From: Butyrivibrio sp. AE3004
GTDB taxonomy: Bacteria > Bacillota > Clostridia > Lachnospirales > Lachnospiraceae
Direction of reading: 5' to 3'
DNA: 64,000 bases
NCBI RefSeq assembly: GCF_000703165.1
Contig: NZ_JNLQ01000002.1
Coordinates: 62,001 to 126,000 of the forward strand
The stretch's first letter is position 1. The number at the start of each line of letters is the position of its first letter. This document shows, one piece after another, positions 41,542 to 48,753 of this stretch. Position numbers and translations under genes: made by a program. The notes under the pieces were generated by a model, which saw only the letters and a list, made by a program, of their open reading frames with translations, ran no database searches and was not told where the DNA came from.

Positions 41542-42475
41542 TTACTCCGTAGGTCACCATGGGACCATTCTTGATTATGCTAAGAGATGAGCACTGGTGG
41601 ATCAGAACTCCGTCAGTATCGGCAATGGCTGTGTGAAGGGGTCTTCCAAAGTAATCCCTTATCTCACCAAATTTATCACCTTTTGAAAATCTCTCTCCCA
41701 CCTTTTTCTCAGGATACCAGCAGCCGGTGAATGGTGCGTCATCACTGAATTCTCTGAGTTCTGTCTTGGGATATGTCTTGTATTCTCCTTCAATAAGACC
41801 AAGGAATTTCAAAATGTTCAGCACATCCTCTTTGTCTGCCTGTACCTCATCCTTTGGAAGCAGGCTTAACTGACCACGCTCTATTAGAACACTGGGGATT
41901 CCGGCCATGGAGGCTGTGTTGTAGGCACCTTCGGTGGTGCAGGTACTCTTTACGCAGTAGGAGGCGTTGACGCAGTCTACCATCTTTTTTGCAATATCGC
42001 TGGCAGGAGAAGCTCCCACGTAGTATGCGTAGGGGATAAGAGTCTCGTATCCGTCTCCGCTATGCAGGTCAATGTAAGCATCAGCGTTTTTGATAAAAAC
42101 ATCAAACAAGAGGCTTGCCAGGCGATCCGCGGCTGAACCATCCTTGTCTCCCGGGAAGACTCTGTTGAGATTCTTGCCATCCTCATAAACAAGGGACATG
42201 GTTCTGTTTTCAAAACCTGACCTGTTGGCTAATGGGATGATGATAAGATTTCCTGAAAGGTCTTTGGGAGAAATCTCATTAGAGAGCTCAATAGCTGCCT
42301 GAATGCCGACATATTCTGCGTTGTGAATGCCGGCTGTGACAAGAACGGTTTTGCCCGGCTTTTCTCCGCAGATGATGATGTGGGGAATGTGTATCTCAGT
42401 TCCACCGACATGTATATGATCTTTTATCGTCTTGCCGGAGGTAAGTTCGTGTCCGGCTATATTTATTTTCTCCAT
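41519..42475 (-). CDS. AstE/AspA-family zinc carboxypeptidase-like hydrolase
   Basis: A metallohydrolase of the M14 succinylglutamate desuccinylase/aspartoacylase group, 318 residues. Zinc ligands are visible as H51 and E54 in GIHNAEY and H138 in DLHSGDG; the substrate-binding NLNRVFPG lies near 102-109. It would remove an acyl or amino-acid group from a small N-acyl substrate. It is convergent to the importer operon but inside the same inverted-repeat-bounded cargo, so its product or substrate may be linked to the imported molecule. Confidence 0.8.
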   Translation of the reverse strand: MEKINIAGHELTSGKTIKDHIHVGGTEIHIPHIIICGEKPGKTVLVTAGIHNAEYVGIQAAIELSNEISPKDLSGNLIIIPLANRSGFENRTMSLVYEDGKNLNRVFPGDKDGSAADRLASLLFDVFIKNADAYIDLHSGDGYETLIPYAYYVGASPASDIAKKMVDCVNASYCVKSTCTTEGAYNTASMAGIPSVLIERGQLSLLPKDEVQADKEDVLNILKFLGLIEGEYKTYPKTELREFSDDAPFTGCWYPEKKVGERFSKGDKFGEIRDYFGRPLHTAIADTDGVLIHQCSSLSIIKNGPMVTYGVIQKQDAC

Positions 42476-42528
42476 AGTTTTTAAACCTCACTTCAGAGCC
42501 AAGGTTATCATGTTAGGACCGGGACTTT

Positions 42529-42547
42529 CAAGCCCCCTGGGGGGTTA
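42529..42547. repeat. Right terminal inverted repeat of the cargo
   Basis: CAAGCCCCCTGGGGGGTTA, the exact reverse complement of 35038-35056. It ends 3 bp before the right copy of the 229-bp duplication. Confidence 0.85.
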
Positions 42548-42550
42548 CAT

Positions 42551-42779
42551 ATCAATAATGAAACTGAGATCAAGATTCGGATAGGCAGCCAGGAGATGAG
42601 CATAAAGGAATGGGATAAGCTCATGGACAGCATTGATAAAGAGCTTGAGACTATTCACGAAGCACTTCTTGAGAAAGAAGAAAAGCAGTCTGAAAAAGAG
42701 CAGGAAGAACGGATCAGGAAGCTTTTTGAAGATAGAAATGCAAATGAAGAAATGACTAATGTGGTTGGCGCATAATTTA
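42551..42779 (+). pseudogene. Duplicated 3' fragment of the 34.2-kb gene
   Basis: An in-frame copy of the C-terminal 74 or so codons and stop of the gene at 34230-35000 (EIKIRIGSQEMSIKEWDKLM ... NEEMTNVVGA). There is no start codon or ribosome site, so it is not expressed as a protein. It marks the right side of the cargo insertion. Confidence 0.85.
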
Positions 42780-42796
42780 CCAATTGAAAAAGCGTC

Positions 42797-42851
42797 CCCA
42801 AATGTCACCCAAATGTCACCCAAGTGGCACCCAAATGACACCCAAATGGTA
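42797..42851. repeat. Tandem array of five 11-bp repeats
   Basis: Five adjacent units of exactly 11 bp, consensus CCCAAATGNCA (third unit CCCAAGTGGCA, last CCCAAATGGTA). A -10 box TATAAT lies at 42882-42887 with a poor -35 (TGCGGT at 42859). The array ends 7 bp before that -35, a good place for an activator of the conjugation operon. Confidence 0.85.
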
Positions 42852-42960
42852 GTTTCCATGCGGTTTTGGGCATGATATTATTATAATGAGCCAAGGAATG
42901 AACGAGAGAACAAAATCGATTCATTCTTTGGTTTTTCTTTTGCAAAAGAATAACTGTTGT

Positions 42961-43005
42961 GAAGCGCTGCTTCCGGTATTCCTGCCGGGGTGGCGCTTTT
43001 ATTTT
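42961..43005 (+). terminator. Hairpin with T-run in the leader of the conjugation operon
   Basis: AGCGC...GGCGCT forms an outer stem around an inner CCGG/CCGG stem, followed by TTTTATTTT. It lies between the promoter region and the first gene, 23 bp before the start codon, so it probably acts as an attenuator. It shares the 12-base string TTCCGGTATTCC with the leader of the SSB gene (55547-55558). Confidence 0.7.
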
Positions 43006-43028
43006 GTCCAAAAAAGAAAGGGAAATGT

Positions 43029-44111
43029 ATGGATTTTGAACAATTCAAAGAGGAACTTGCTTCCAGCGTGAAGGAGATCATGTATTCCAAGTATGGAATG
43101 GAGGTTGAGATTGAGGCCAGAACGATGGAGAAGATGAACTCCTCCTATGAGGCACTTACTGTTAAGCCTGAGGACAGCATCATCGGTGTTAACCTCAATG
43201 CCACAGCACTTTACCAGCAGTACGAAAAGGGAATCGATATTGATGTCATTACTTCCAAGGCTGCTGAGCTTGCAGAGAGTGCACTTAACAGCAGACCTGA
43301 TTTTGATATCGACTCTTTTAAGGATTACAGCAAGATGAAGGAAACACTGACGATGGAAGTTGTTTCTGCTGAGAGAAATGCTGCACTTCTTGAGACTGTG
43401 CCTCACAGGATTATGGAGGATATGGCTGTTGTTTACCGATTTGAGGTGAACACAACTACTACGGAAAGAGGTTCAATCCTGGTAACAAACCAGATGCTGG
43501 ACCAGTACGGAATCACAGCTGAGCAGCTTCATGCTGACGCGTTGATTCATGCTCCGGAGGTCAAGCCTATTGTGATCGAGGGAATGGCACAGGTCCTTGC
43601 CAAGCAGATGGGAGTCGAGGATCTTGAAATGCTTGGTCTTAATATTCCACCTGAGCAGGAACAGATCTTTGTTGCTTCTGTAGAGGGAAATGTCCACGGA
43701 GCAGGAGTAATTGCTTATCAGGATTTCATGGAAAAGGCTTCTGAGAGGGTTGGTGGTGAGTCGTTCTTCATTTTACCCAGCAGCATCCATGAAATTTTGA
43801 TTGTACCTGACAATGGGCTTATGGATCTTCAGCACCTTGAGAGCATGGTCAGAGAGGTTAATGCTACTACCGTAGATCCTGCTGACAAGCTTACTGACAA
43901 CGTTTATCACTACGATGCCAAGGACAAGGTATTTGAGCTTGGAGAGAAATTCGTAGAACGTCAGAACTCGAAGGAATCCAAGGGTATTGAGGCAGGTGAA
44001 AAGAAATCTCTCTCCGCCGAGATCAAGGCAAAGAAAGAGCAGATTGCCAATGCTCCTAAGAAGGAAGCAGCTGCGTTGGAGCCAAAGGCAAAGGAAGGAA
44101 AAGTGAAGTGA
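43029..44111 (+). CDS. DUF5688-like element protein
   Basis: A 360-residue soluble protein that begins the conjugation operon. The N-terminus (FEQFKEELASSVKEIMYSKY) and middle (RGSILVTNQMLDQYGITAEQ, SFFILPSSIHEILIVPDNGL) match my recollection of DUF5688 proteins, common in mobile elements of Lachnospiraceae and of unknown function. The last 60 residues are Lys/Glu-rich. ATG 43029 follows AAAGAAAGGGA; the longer frame begins within the leader hairpin. It ends 1 nt before the next gene. Confidence 0.65.
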   Translation: MDFEQFKEELASSVKEIMYSKYGMEVEIEARTMEKMNSSYEALTVKPEDSIIGVNLNATALYQQYEKGIDIDVITSKAAELAESALNSRPDFDIDSFKDYSKMKETLTMEVVSAERNAALLETVPHRIMEDMAVVYRFEVNTTTTERGSILVTNQMLDQYGITAEQLHADALIHAPEVKPIVIEGMAQVLAKQMGVEDLEMLGLNIPPEQEQIFVASVEGNVHGAGVIAYQDFMEKASERVGGESFFILPSSIHEILIVPDNGLMDLQHLESMVREVNATTVDPADKLTDNVYHYDAKDKVFELGEKFVERQNSKESKGIEAGEKKSLSAEIKAKKEQIANAPKKEAAALEPKAKEGKVK

Positions 44112-44112
44112 C

Positions 44113-44361
44113 ATGATTTTTTCTAAGGACAAGCCAAAGAACTGCCGTGGATGTGCGTACAAAGACATCTGTAATGGCATAAAAAGAGAATGTGTTTACC
44201 GACAAAAGTTCCTGGAAGCCTGCCTGGGTAGCGACTATCCGTGCCATGGCTGCCCTTATGGCAGAGAGCACAGGATATGTTTTCCATGTTACAAGAACCT
44301 TCTGGGACAGACCGGAATAAAAGAATGGAAGGAGAAGCACCCGAAGATATGCCTTTGGTAA
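44113..44361 (+). CDS. Small cysteine-rich protein
   Basis: An 82-residue protein with 11 Cys: CRGCAYKDIC, CVYRQKFLEAC, CHGCPYG, CFPCYK and a final CLW. The regular CxxC pairs suggest two zinc or iron-sulfur sites. The family is not known to me by name. It starts 1 nt after the previous gene in the operon. Confidence 0.6.
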   Translation: MIFSKDKPKNCRGCAYKDICNGIKRECVYRQKFLEACLGSDYPCHGCPYGREHRICFPCYKNLLGQTGIKEWKEKHPKICLW

Positions 44362-44404
44362 GTTTTGGCTGTCCTATGAAATCAGGAGGAAAGGAGGTGA
44401 GCGT

Positions 44405-44800
44405 ATGCACAAGGTAATTGAATGTCGTGGCCAGAGCTTTTGTGTTGGTGAAAAGGACATGAGCTGTAATCTGGACATGGCTGTTTTTATAGACAAAAAT
44501 CGCTATGTCTGGGGACTTGGGGAAGATCTGGCAATTGCAATGGTTGAGTCTTATGAGGGAAATATTGAGACCATAATGATTCCTGGTACTGACTTCATCA
44601 TGATATTTGATGAGGCTAATACAGTGGTTCTTGCGGGTCATAAGTATCTCTTTTACGACTGCCTTATTATGAAGTCCACAGAAAAAGGCCTTAAGGCTAT
44701 TCCTGCAGATGAGATTGATGCAGCCAGAAATGCATTTAAGAAGCAGACAGGCCGCTACCAGGTTGGACCTTTTGAGTTCCTGGCTTATAGAATCTCATGA
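44405..44800 (+). CDS. Unknown element protein
   Basis: A 131-residue soluble, beta-rich protein with a strong AAAGGAGG site. No motif is recognised. Its position before pcfB suggests an accessory gene of the conjugation operon. Confidence 0.6.
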   Translation: MHKVIECRGQSFCVGEKDMSCNLDMAVFIDKNRYVWGLGEDLAIAMVESYEGNIETIMIPGTDFIMIFDEANTVVLAGHKYLFYDCLIMKSTEKGLKAIPADEIDAARNAFKKQTGRYQVGPFEFLAYRIS

Positions 44801-44814
44801 AAGGAGGCTAATAC

Positions 44815-45315
44815 TTGGTTAATGAACAATTAACACAGGAAGCAATAAGATTCTGTTACCGAGGATCTAAAGAAGTCATTCATCTTTCAGAGAAGTCCAT
44901 GGTATATATCATGAAGCTGTACAATGCGACGATAAAGCCTGCAAAGGATCGTATTTTCAAAGATCCCCAGGACTGCCACGGCAAAATGTCTGTTAAAAAA
45001 CTCATTCGCAAGGATGAAGGCGCTACCTGTGTGGACATTTCCAAGACAGAACTTAGGGATTTTCAAAAGGTTGCCAAAAGGTATGGAGTAGATTTTGCGG
45101 TTGTTAATCACAAGAACAGTGATCCGCAGACCTACTCCATTTTCTTTAAGGCCAGAGATCAGGATGCAATTACTGATGTTATCAGGTATTACACGGAAAA
45201 GAAGCTCATGAAGGAGCAGAAACCGTCTCTAAAGGAAAAGATTGATCATTACAAGCAGAAGATAGCAGAGGGTCCAAAGAAAGTGCTGAACAAAGTAAAG
45301 GAGAGAACGAGATGA
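44815..45315 (+). CDS. PcfB-family (DUF3801) conjugation accessory protein
   Basis: A 166-residue protein that probably works with the coupling protein to recruit the relaxosome. Marks of the PcfB/DUF3801 family are VIHLSEKSMVYIMKLYNA and FAVVNHKNSDPQTYSIFFKA, plus a basic C-terminus. The start is a TTG at 44815 with AAGGAGG 7 nt upstream, an uncommon start codon; no ATG is available nearby. It overlaps the VirD4 gene by 4 nt. Confidence 0.75.
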   Translation: MVNEQLTQEAIRFCYRGSKEVIHLSEKSMVYIMKLYNATIKPAKDRIFKDPQDCHGKMSVKKLIRKDEGATCVDISKTELRDFQKVAKRYGVDFAVVNHKNSDPQTYSIFFKARDQDAITDVIRYYTEKKLMKEQKPSLKEKIDHYKQKIAEGPKKVLNKVKERTR

Positions 45316-46946
45316 TTACTTATGAAACCATTCTCCACAATCCAAGAGCCATGATCGGAATCATTGGACTTGCAATCATGCTGCTGGTTCTTTTCATCTG
45401 GGATAGGAAAGAAAATAGAAAGAACTACAAACATCGAGTGGAATTCGGTTCAGCCCGGTGGGGCAATAAGAAAGATATAGAGCCGTACATTGACCCGGTG
45501 TTTGAGAATAACGTTATCCTGTCAGAGACAGAGATGCTTACTATGAACAGCAGACCTGCTAATCCTAAATATGCCAGGAACAAAAATGTCCTGGTTATAG
45601 GTGGGTCCGGTTCAGGTAAGACGCGCTTTTTTGTGAAGCCTAATCTTTTGCAGATGCATTCCAGCTATGTGGTTACTGATCCTAAGGGACAGCTTCTTCC
45701 CGAGACAGGCATGGCTCTACTTAAAAATGGCTACAAGATAAAGGTGTTCAACACCATAAACTTTGCCAAGAGCCAGCACTACAACCCCTTTCACTACATA
45801 CATTCAGAAAAAGACATTCTGAAGATAGTGAACGTGCTCATGTTGAACACAAAGGGCGAAGGAAAGAGCAATGACCCATTTTGGGACAAAGCGGAATCCA
45901 TGCTTTACGCAGCTCTCATAGGATATATTCACTATGAAGCGCCTGAGCATGAGCAGAACTTCAAGATGCTTCTTGAGATGATCAATTCCATGGAAGTAAG
46001 GGAAGATGATGAAAACTTTAAGAACGCTATCGACCTTATCTTTGAAGATCTGGAAAAAGAAAAGCCTGATCACTTTGCTGTAAGGCAGTACAAGAAATTC
46101 AAACTTGCAGCAGGCAAGACAGCCAAGTCAATTCTTGTATCAGCCGGGGCAAGGCTAGCGCCTTTTGATATTGCAGAGCTTAGAGAACTTACAGCCTATG
46201 ATGATTTTGAGCTTGATACTCTTGGTGATGAAAAGACTGCTCTTTTCCTGATCATGTCAGATACAGATGGTACATTTTCATTCCTTATCAGCATGATCTA
46301 CACTCAGCTTTTTAACCTTTTGTGTGAGAAAGCTGATGATGAGTATGGTGGAAGACTTCCTGTTCATGTCAGGTGCCTCATTGATGAGTGCGCCAACTGT
46401 GGAACAATTCCAAATTTGGAGAAGCTTGTAGCAACTATACGAAGCAGGGAAATATCAGCATGTCTGATTCTTCAGGCTAAATCGCAGCTTAAAGCTCTGT
46501 ACAAAGATCATTGTGAGACCATCATCGGTAACATGGATTCGCAGATCTTTCTTGGTGGAAATGAGACAGAAACCTTGAAGGACCTGAGCGCAGTTCTTGG
46601 AAAGGAAACCATTGATTTTTTTACCATCCAGGATACAAAGGGCATGCAGCCTTCTGTAGCAACAAACTATCAGAAAACAGGCCATGACCTTATGAGTATG
46701 GATGAACTTGCCGTAATGGATGGCGGCAAATGTATAGTCCAGGTGAGAGGTGTAAGACCATTCATGTCAAAGAAATATGATGTTACAAAGCACCCTAAAT
46801 ATCACCTGACTGCAGATTTTAGCGCAAAGAACTACTTCGACATTGAGAAGTATATAAAGCGCGGAGACAACTTAATATTGAAACCTGATGACACATATGA
46901 AGTCATCGAAGCAACAGATATGGAGAGCGCACAGGCAGATCAATAA
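45312..46946 (+). CDS. VirD4/TraG-type coupling protein
   Basis: A membrane ATPase of 544 residues that links the relaxosome to the secretion channel. It has an N-terminal helix (MIGIIGLAIMLLVLFIW, about residues 13-30), Walker A GGSGSGKT near 97-104, VTDPKGQ, Walker B CLIDECAN near 356 and the downstream LILQAKSQLKALY. Only one clear membrane helix is seen, as in Gram-positive VirD4 proteins of Tn1549-like elements. Confidence 0.92.
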   Translation: MITYETILHNPRAMIGIIGLAIMLLVLFIWDRKENRKNYKHRVEFGSARWGNKKDIEPYIDPVFENNVILSETEMLTMNSRPANPKYARNKNVLVIGGSGSGKTRFFVKPNLLQMHSSYVVTDPKGQLLPETGMALLKNGYKIKVFNTINFAKSQHYNPFHYIHSEKDILKIVNVLMLNTKGEGKSNDPFWDKAESMLYAALIGYIHYEAPEHEQNFKMLLEMINSMEVREDDENFKNAIDLIFEDLEKEKPDHFAVRQYKKFKLAAGKTAKSILVSAGARLAPFDIAELRELTAYDDFELDTLGDEKTALFLIMSDTDGTFSFLISMIYTQLFNLLCEKADDEYGGRLPVHVRCLIDECANCGTIPNLEKLVATIRSREISACLILQAKSQLKALYKDHCETIIGNMDSQIFLGGNETETLKDLSAVLGKETIDFFTIQDTKGMQPSVATNYQKTGHDLMSMDELAVMDGGKCIVQVRGVRPFMSKKYDVTKHPKYHLTADFSAKNYFDIEKYIKRGDNLILKPDDTYEVIEATDMESAQADQ

Positions 46947-47096
46947 AAGATCTGCAAATGGCGTTCTTTATATAGATGTGGCCACATATCCTGAATCAGT
47001 CGACGGGTTCAGGAGTAACTAACAACAACCGGCACTGCGGAATACGAGTAGTGTCGCTAACCAAAAACAATTATTGGAAGGGAGGAAGAAACTGAC
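46947..47096 (+). other. Structured 150-nt leader before the Maff2-like gene
   Basis: No gene. It holds the perfect palindrome ATGTGGCCACAT (46976-46987) and the stem CTGAA/TTCAG (46991-47012), then an unstructured stretch and GGGAGG. A processing site or leader RNA is likely, as the operon continues on the other side. Confidence 0.4.
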
Positions 47097-47100
47097 ATGA

Positions 47101-47334
47101 GTGTCAGTTTCAAATCAAATTATGGCATTTTTTCAGAGTTCAGTAACAGTACTTCAGTCACTCGTAATCGCACTTGGCGCAGGTCTTGGCATCTGGGGAG
47201 GCGTAAACCTCATGGAAGGTTACGGCGGTGATAACCCTGGTGCTAAGTCACAGGGCATGAAGCAGCTCATGGCGGGCGGCGGAATCGCCCTCATCGGCAC
47301 CACACTTGTTCCACTTCTTTCAGGTCTTTTTTGA
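47101..47334 (+). CDS. Maff2-family small membrane protein
   Basis: A 77-residue hydrophobic protein with two membrane helices and the family signature VIALGAGLGIWGGVNLMEGY followed by GAKSQGMKQLMAGGG and a C-terminal helix. It is found just after virD4 in Tn1549-like systems and is probably a channel component, like VirB2/PrgF-type subunits. Start choice is unclear: GTG 47101 has the best frame support, ATG 47122 fits the usual length, and an ATG at 47097 with GGGAGG upstream opens another frame of 44 codons. Confidence 0.8.
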   Translation: MSVSNQIMAFFQSSVTVLQSLVIALGAGLGIWGGVNLMEGYGGDNPGAKSQGMKQLMAGGGIALIGTTLVPLLSGLF

Positions 47335-47353
47335 TCCTGGGAAGGAACGAGAC

Positions 47354-47434
47354 GAGGCTGGGGAGTGACACTCAGCCTCAAACATGAAGAAACTGACCCG
47401 GGGCTTGTATTAAAAGCGGTCCCGGGCCTTATTT
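47354..47434 (+). other. Two hairpins between channel genes
   Basis: GAGGCTG/CAGCCTC (47354-47379) and GACCCGGGGC/GGTCCCGGGCC (47395-47428, followed by TTATTT). They lie between the Maff2-like and VirB6-like genes. The second may partly terminate, which would raise output of the small subunit over later genes. Confidence 0.5.
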
Positions 47435-47454
47435 AGAAACAACGGAGGGCATGA

Positions 47455-48321
47455 ATGGAAGCCGTATTAGAACAAATTGAAGAATGGTTTAGAAACATGC
47501 TCATCGAAGGAATAATGGAACATCTGACCAATACCTTTGACTCGCTAAATACAGAGGTTGGAGAGATAGCAACCACAGTAGGTCAGACTCCCGCAGAGTT
47601 TCTGCCATCAGTTTACAACCTGATAAGAAACCTGTCAGAGAATCTGATCATGCCGATTGCAGGAATAATCCTGACGTTTATTGCATGTTATGAGCTTATC
47701 CAGCTTGTAATAAGCCACAATAACCTGGCTAACTTCGAGACCTTTATATTTTTCAAATGGGTATTCAAGACTTTTGTAGCAGTAACACTTATAACCAATA
47801 CTTTTACCATAACCATGGCGATATTTGATGTAGCCAAATGGGTAATAACGCAAAGCGGAGGAATAATTGCAGCCAGTACTGCGGTTGATGCTTCTGCCCT
47901 TGCTTCGTTCCAGGCCATCCTGGAAGGCATGGAAACAGGAGAGCTCTTTAGTATTTTCATGCAGACCTTTGCATTGCAGTTCCTTATCAAGCTGGCAGCG
48001 GTGTTTATCTTTATCGTGGTAAATGGAAGAATGATCGAGATTTATTTGTACATTTCCATGGCGCCAATACCTTTTGCCACCTTTGGAAATGCCGAGCAGT
48101 CTCAGATGGGGCAGAACTATTTCAAAGCACTCTGGGCCCTGGGACTTCAGGGATTCCTTATCATGGTGTGCGTTGGAATATATGCGGTTATGATCCAGTC
48201 AGTGGTATTTAGTACTGACATTATGGGATCTATGTGGAAAGTATTTGGTTTCACAGTCCTTCTAGGATTTACGCTGCTTAAGTCAGGAACCATAGCAAAG
48301 GCTATTCTTCACGCAACGTAA
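47455..48321 (+). CDS. VirB6/TrbL-like channel membrane protein
   Basis: A 288-residue protein with five or six membrane helices (for example IMPIAGIILTFIACYELIQL and WVFKTFVAVTLITNTFTITM) and the conserved-looking YISMAPIPFATFGN. It matches the polytopic VirB6-type subunit at this position in Tn1549-like operons. ATG with CGGAGGG upstream. Confidence 0.8.
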   Translation: MEAVLEQIEEWFRNMLIEGIMEHLTNTFDSLNTEVGEIATTVGQTPAEFLPSVYNLIRNLSENLIMPIAGIILTFIACYELIQLVISHNNLANFETFIFFKWVFKTFVAVTLITNTFTITMAIFDVAKWVITQSGGIIAASTAVDASALASFQAILEGMETGELFSIFMQTFALQFLIKLAAVFIFIVVNGRMIEIYLYISMAPIPFATFGNAEQSQMGQNYFKALWALGLQGFLIMVCVGIYAVMIQSVVFSTDIMGSMWKVFGFTVLLGFTLLKSGTIAKAILHAT

Positions 48322-48330
48322 GGAGGCTAC

Positions 48331-48753
48331 ATGGCGAATTATATCAGTGCACCTCGTGATTTTTCCAAAGTGAAATCCAAGGTATTCTTTAACCTGACCA
48401 AAAGGCAGATCATATGCTTTTCACTTGGAGCAATGATAGGTGTTCCTACCTTCTTTCTCATAAAACGGTTTGGAAATGTAACAGTGGCAACTCTGGGGAT
48501 GATGATCTCCATGATGCCACTGTTTTTTCTTGCTATGTATGAAAAGAATGAGCAGCCACTTGAGGTGTACATAGAACATTTTATTGAGGCGACTTTTAAA
48601 AGACCAAAGATACGCCCGTATAAATCAGAAAACTATTATGCACTGCTTGAAATATTAGCAGGGCAGGAAAGGGAGATGAATGATAAAACTATTTCAGAAG
48701 GGAAAGAAAAAGAGCGAAGTGCCGGACAGTGCACAGAAAAGCATCCCCTTTGA
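48331..48753 (+). CDS. PrgI-family membrane protein (VirB3-like)
   Basis: A 140-residue protein with the PrgI mark ISAPRDFSKVKSKVFFNLTK, then two adjacent membrane helices (residues about 30-70). PrgI is the VirB3-like partner of VirB4 in Gram-positive conjugation. Its end overlaps the virB4 gene by 74 nt, and the last 25 residues read in that overlap are polar and probably free to vary. Confidence 0.85.
   Translation: MANYISAPRDFSKVKSKVFFNLTKRQIICFSLGAMIGVPTFFLIKRFGNVTVATLGMMISMMPLFFLAMYEKNEQPLEVYIEHFIEATFKRPKIRPYKSENYYALLEILAGQEREMNDKTISEGKEKERSAGQCTEKHPL

Noticed and set aside
35038-42547. Insertion sequence or autonomous transposon
   Set aside because: The inverted repeats are present, but no transposase or recombinase lies between them, so only a non-autonomous unit or recombination capture can be claimed.
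42545-42859. Minus-strand frame covering the duplicated fragment and the 11-bp array
   Set aside because: Its repetitive start (WVSFG, WVTFG) simply reads the tandem DNA repeats; there is no ribosome site and no homology.
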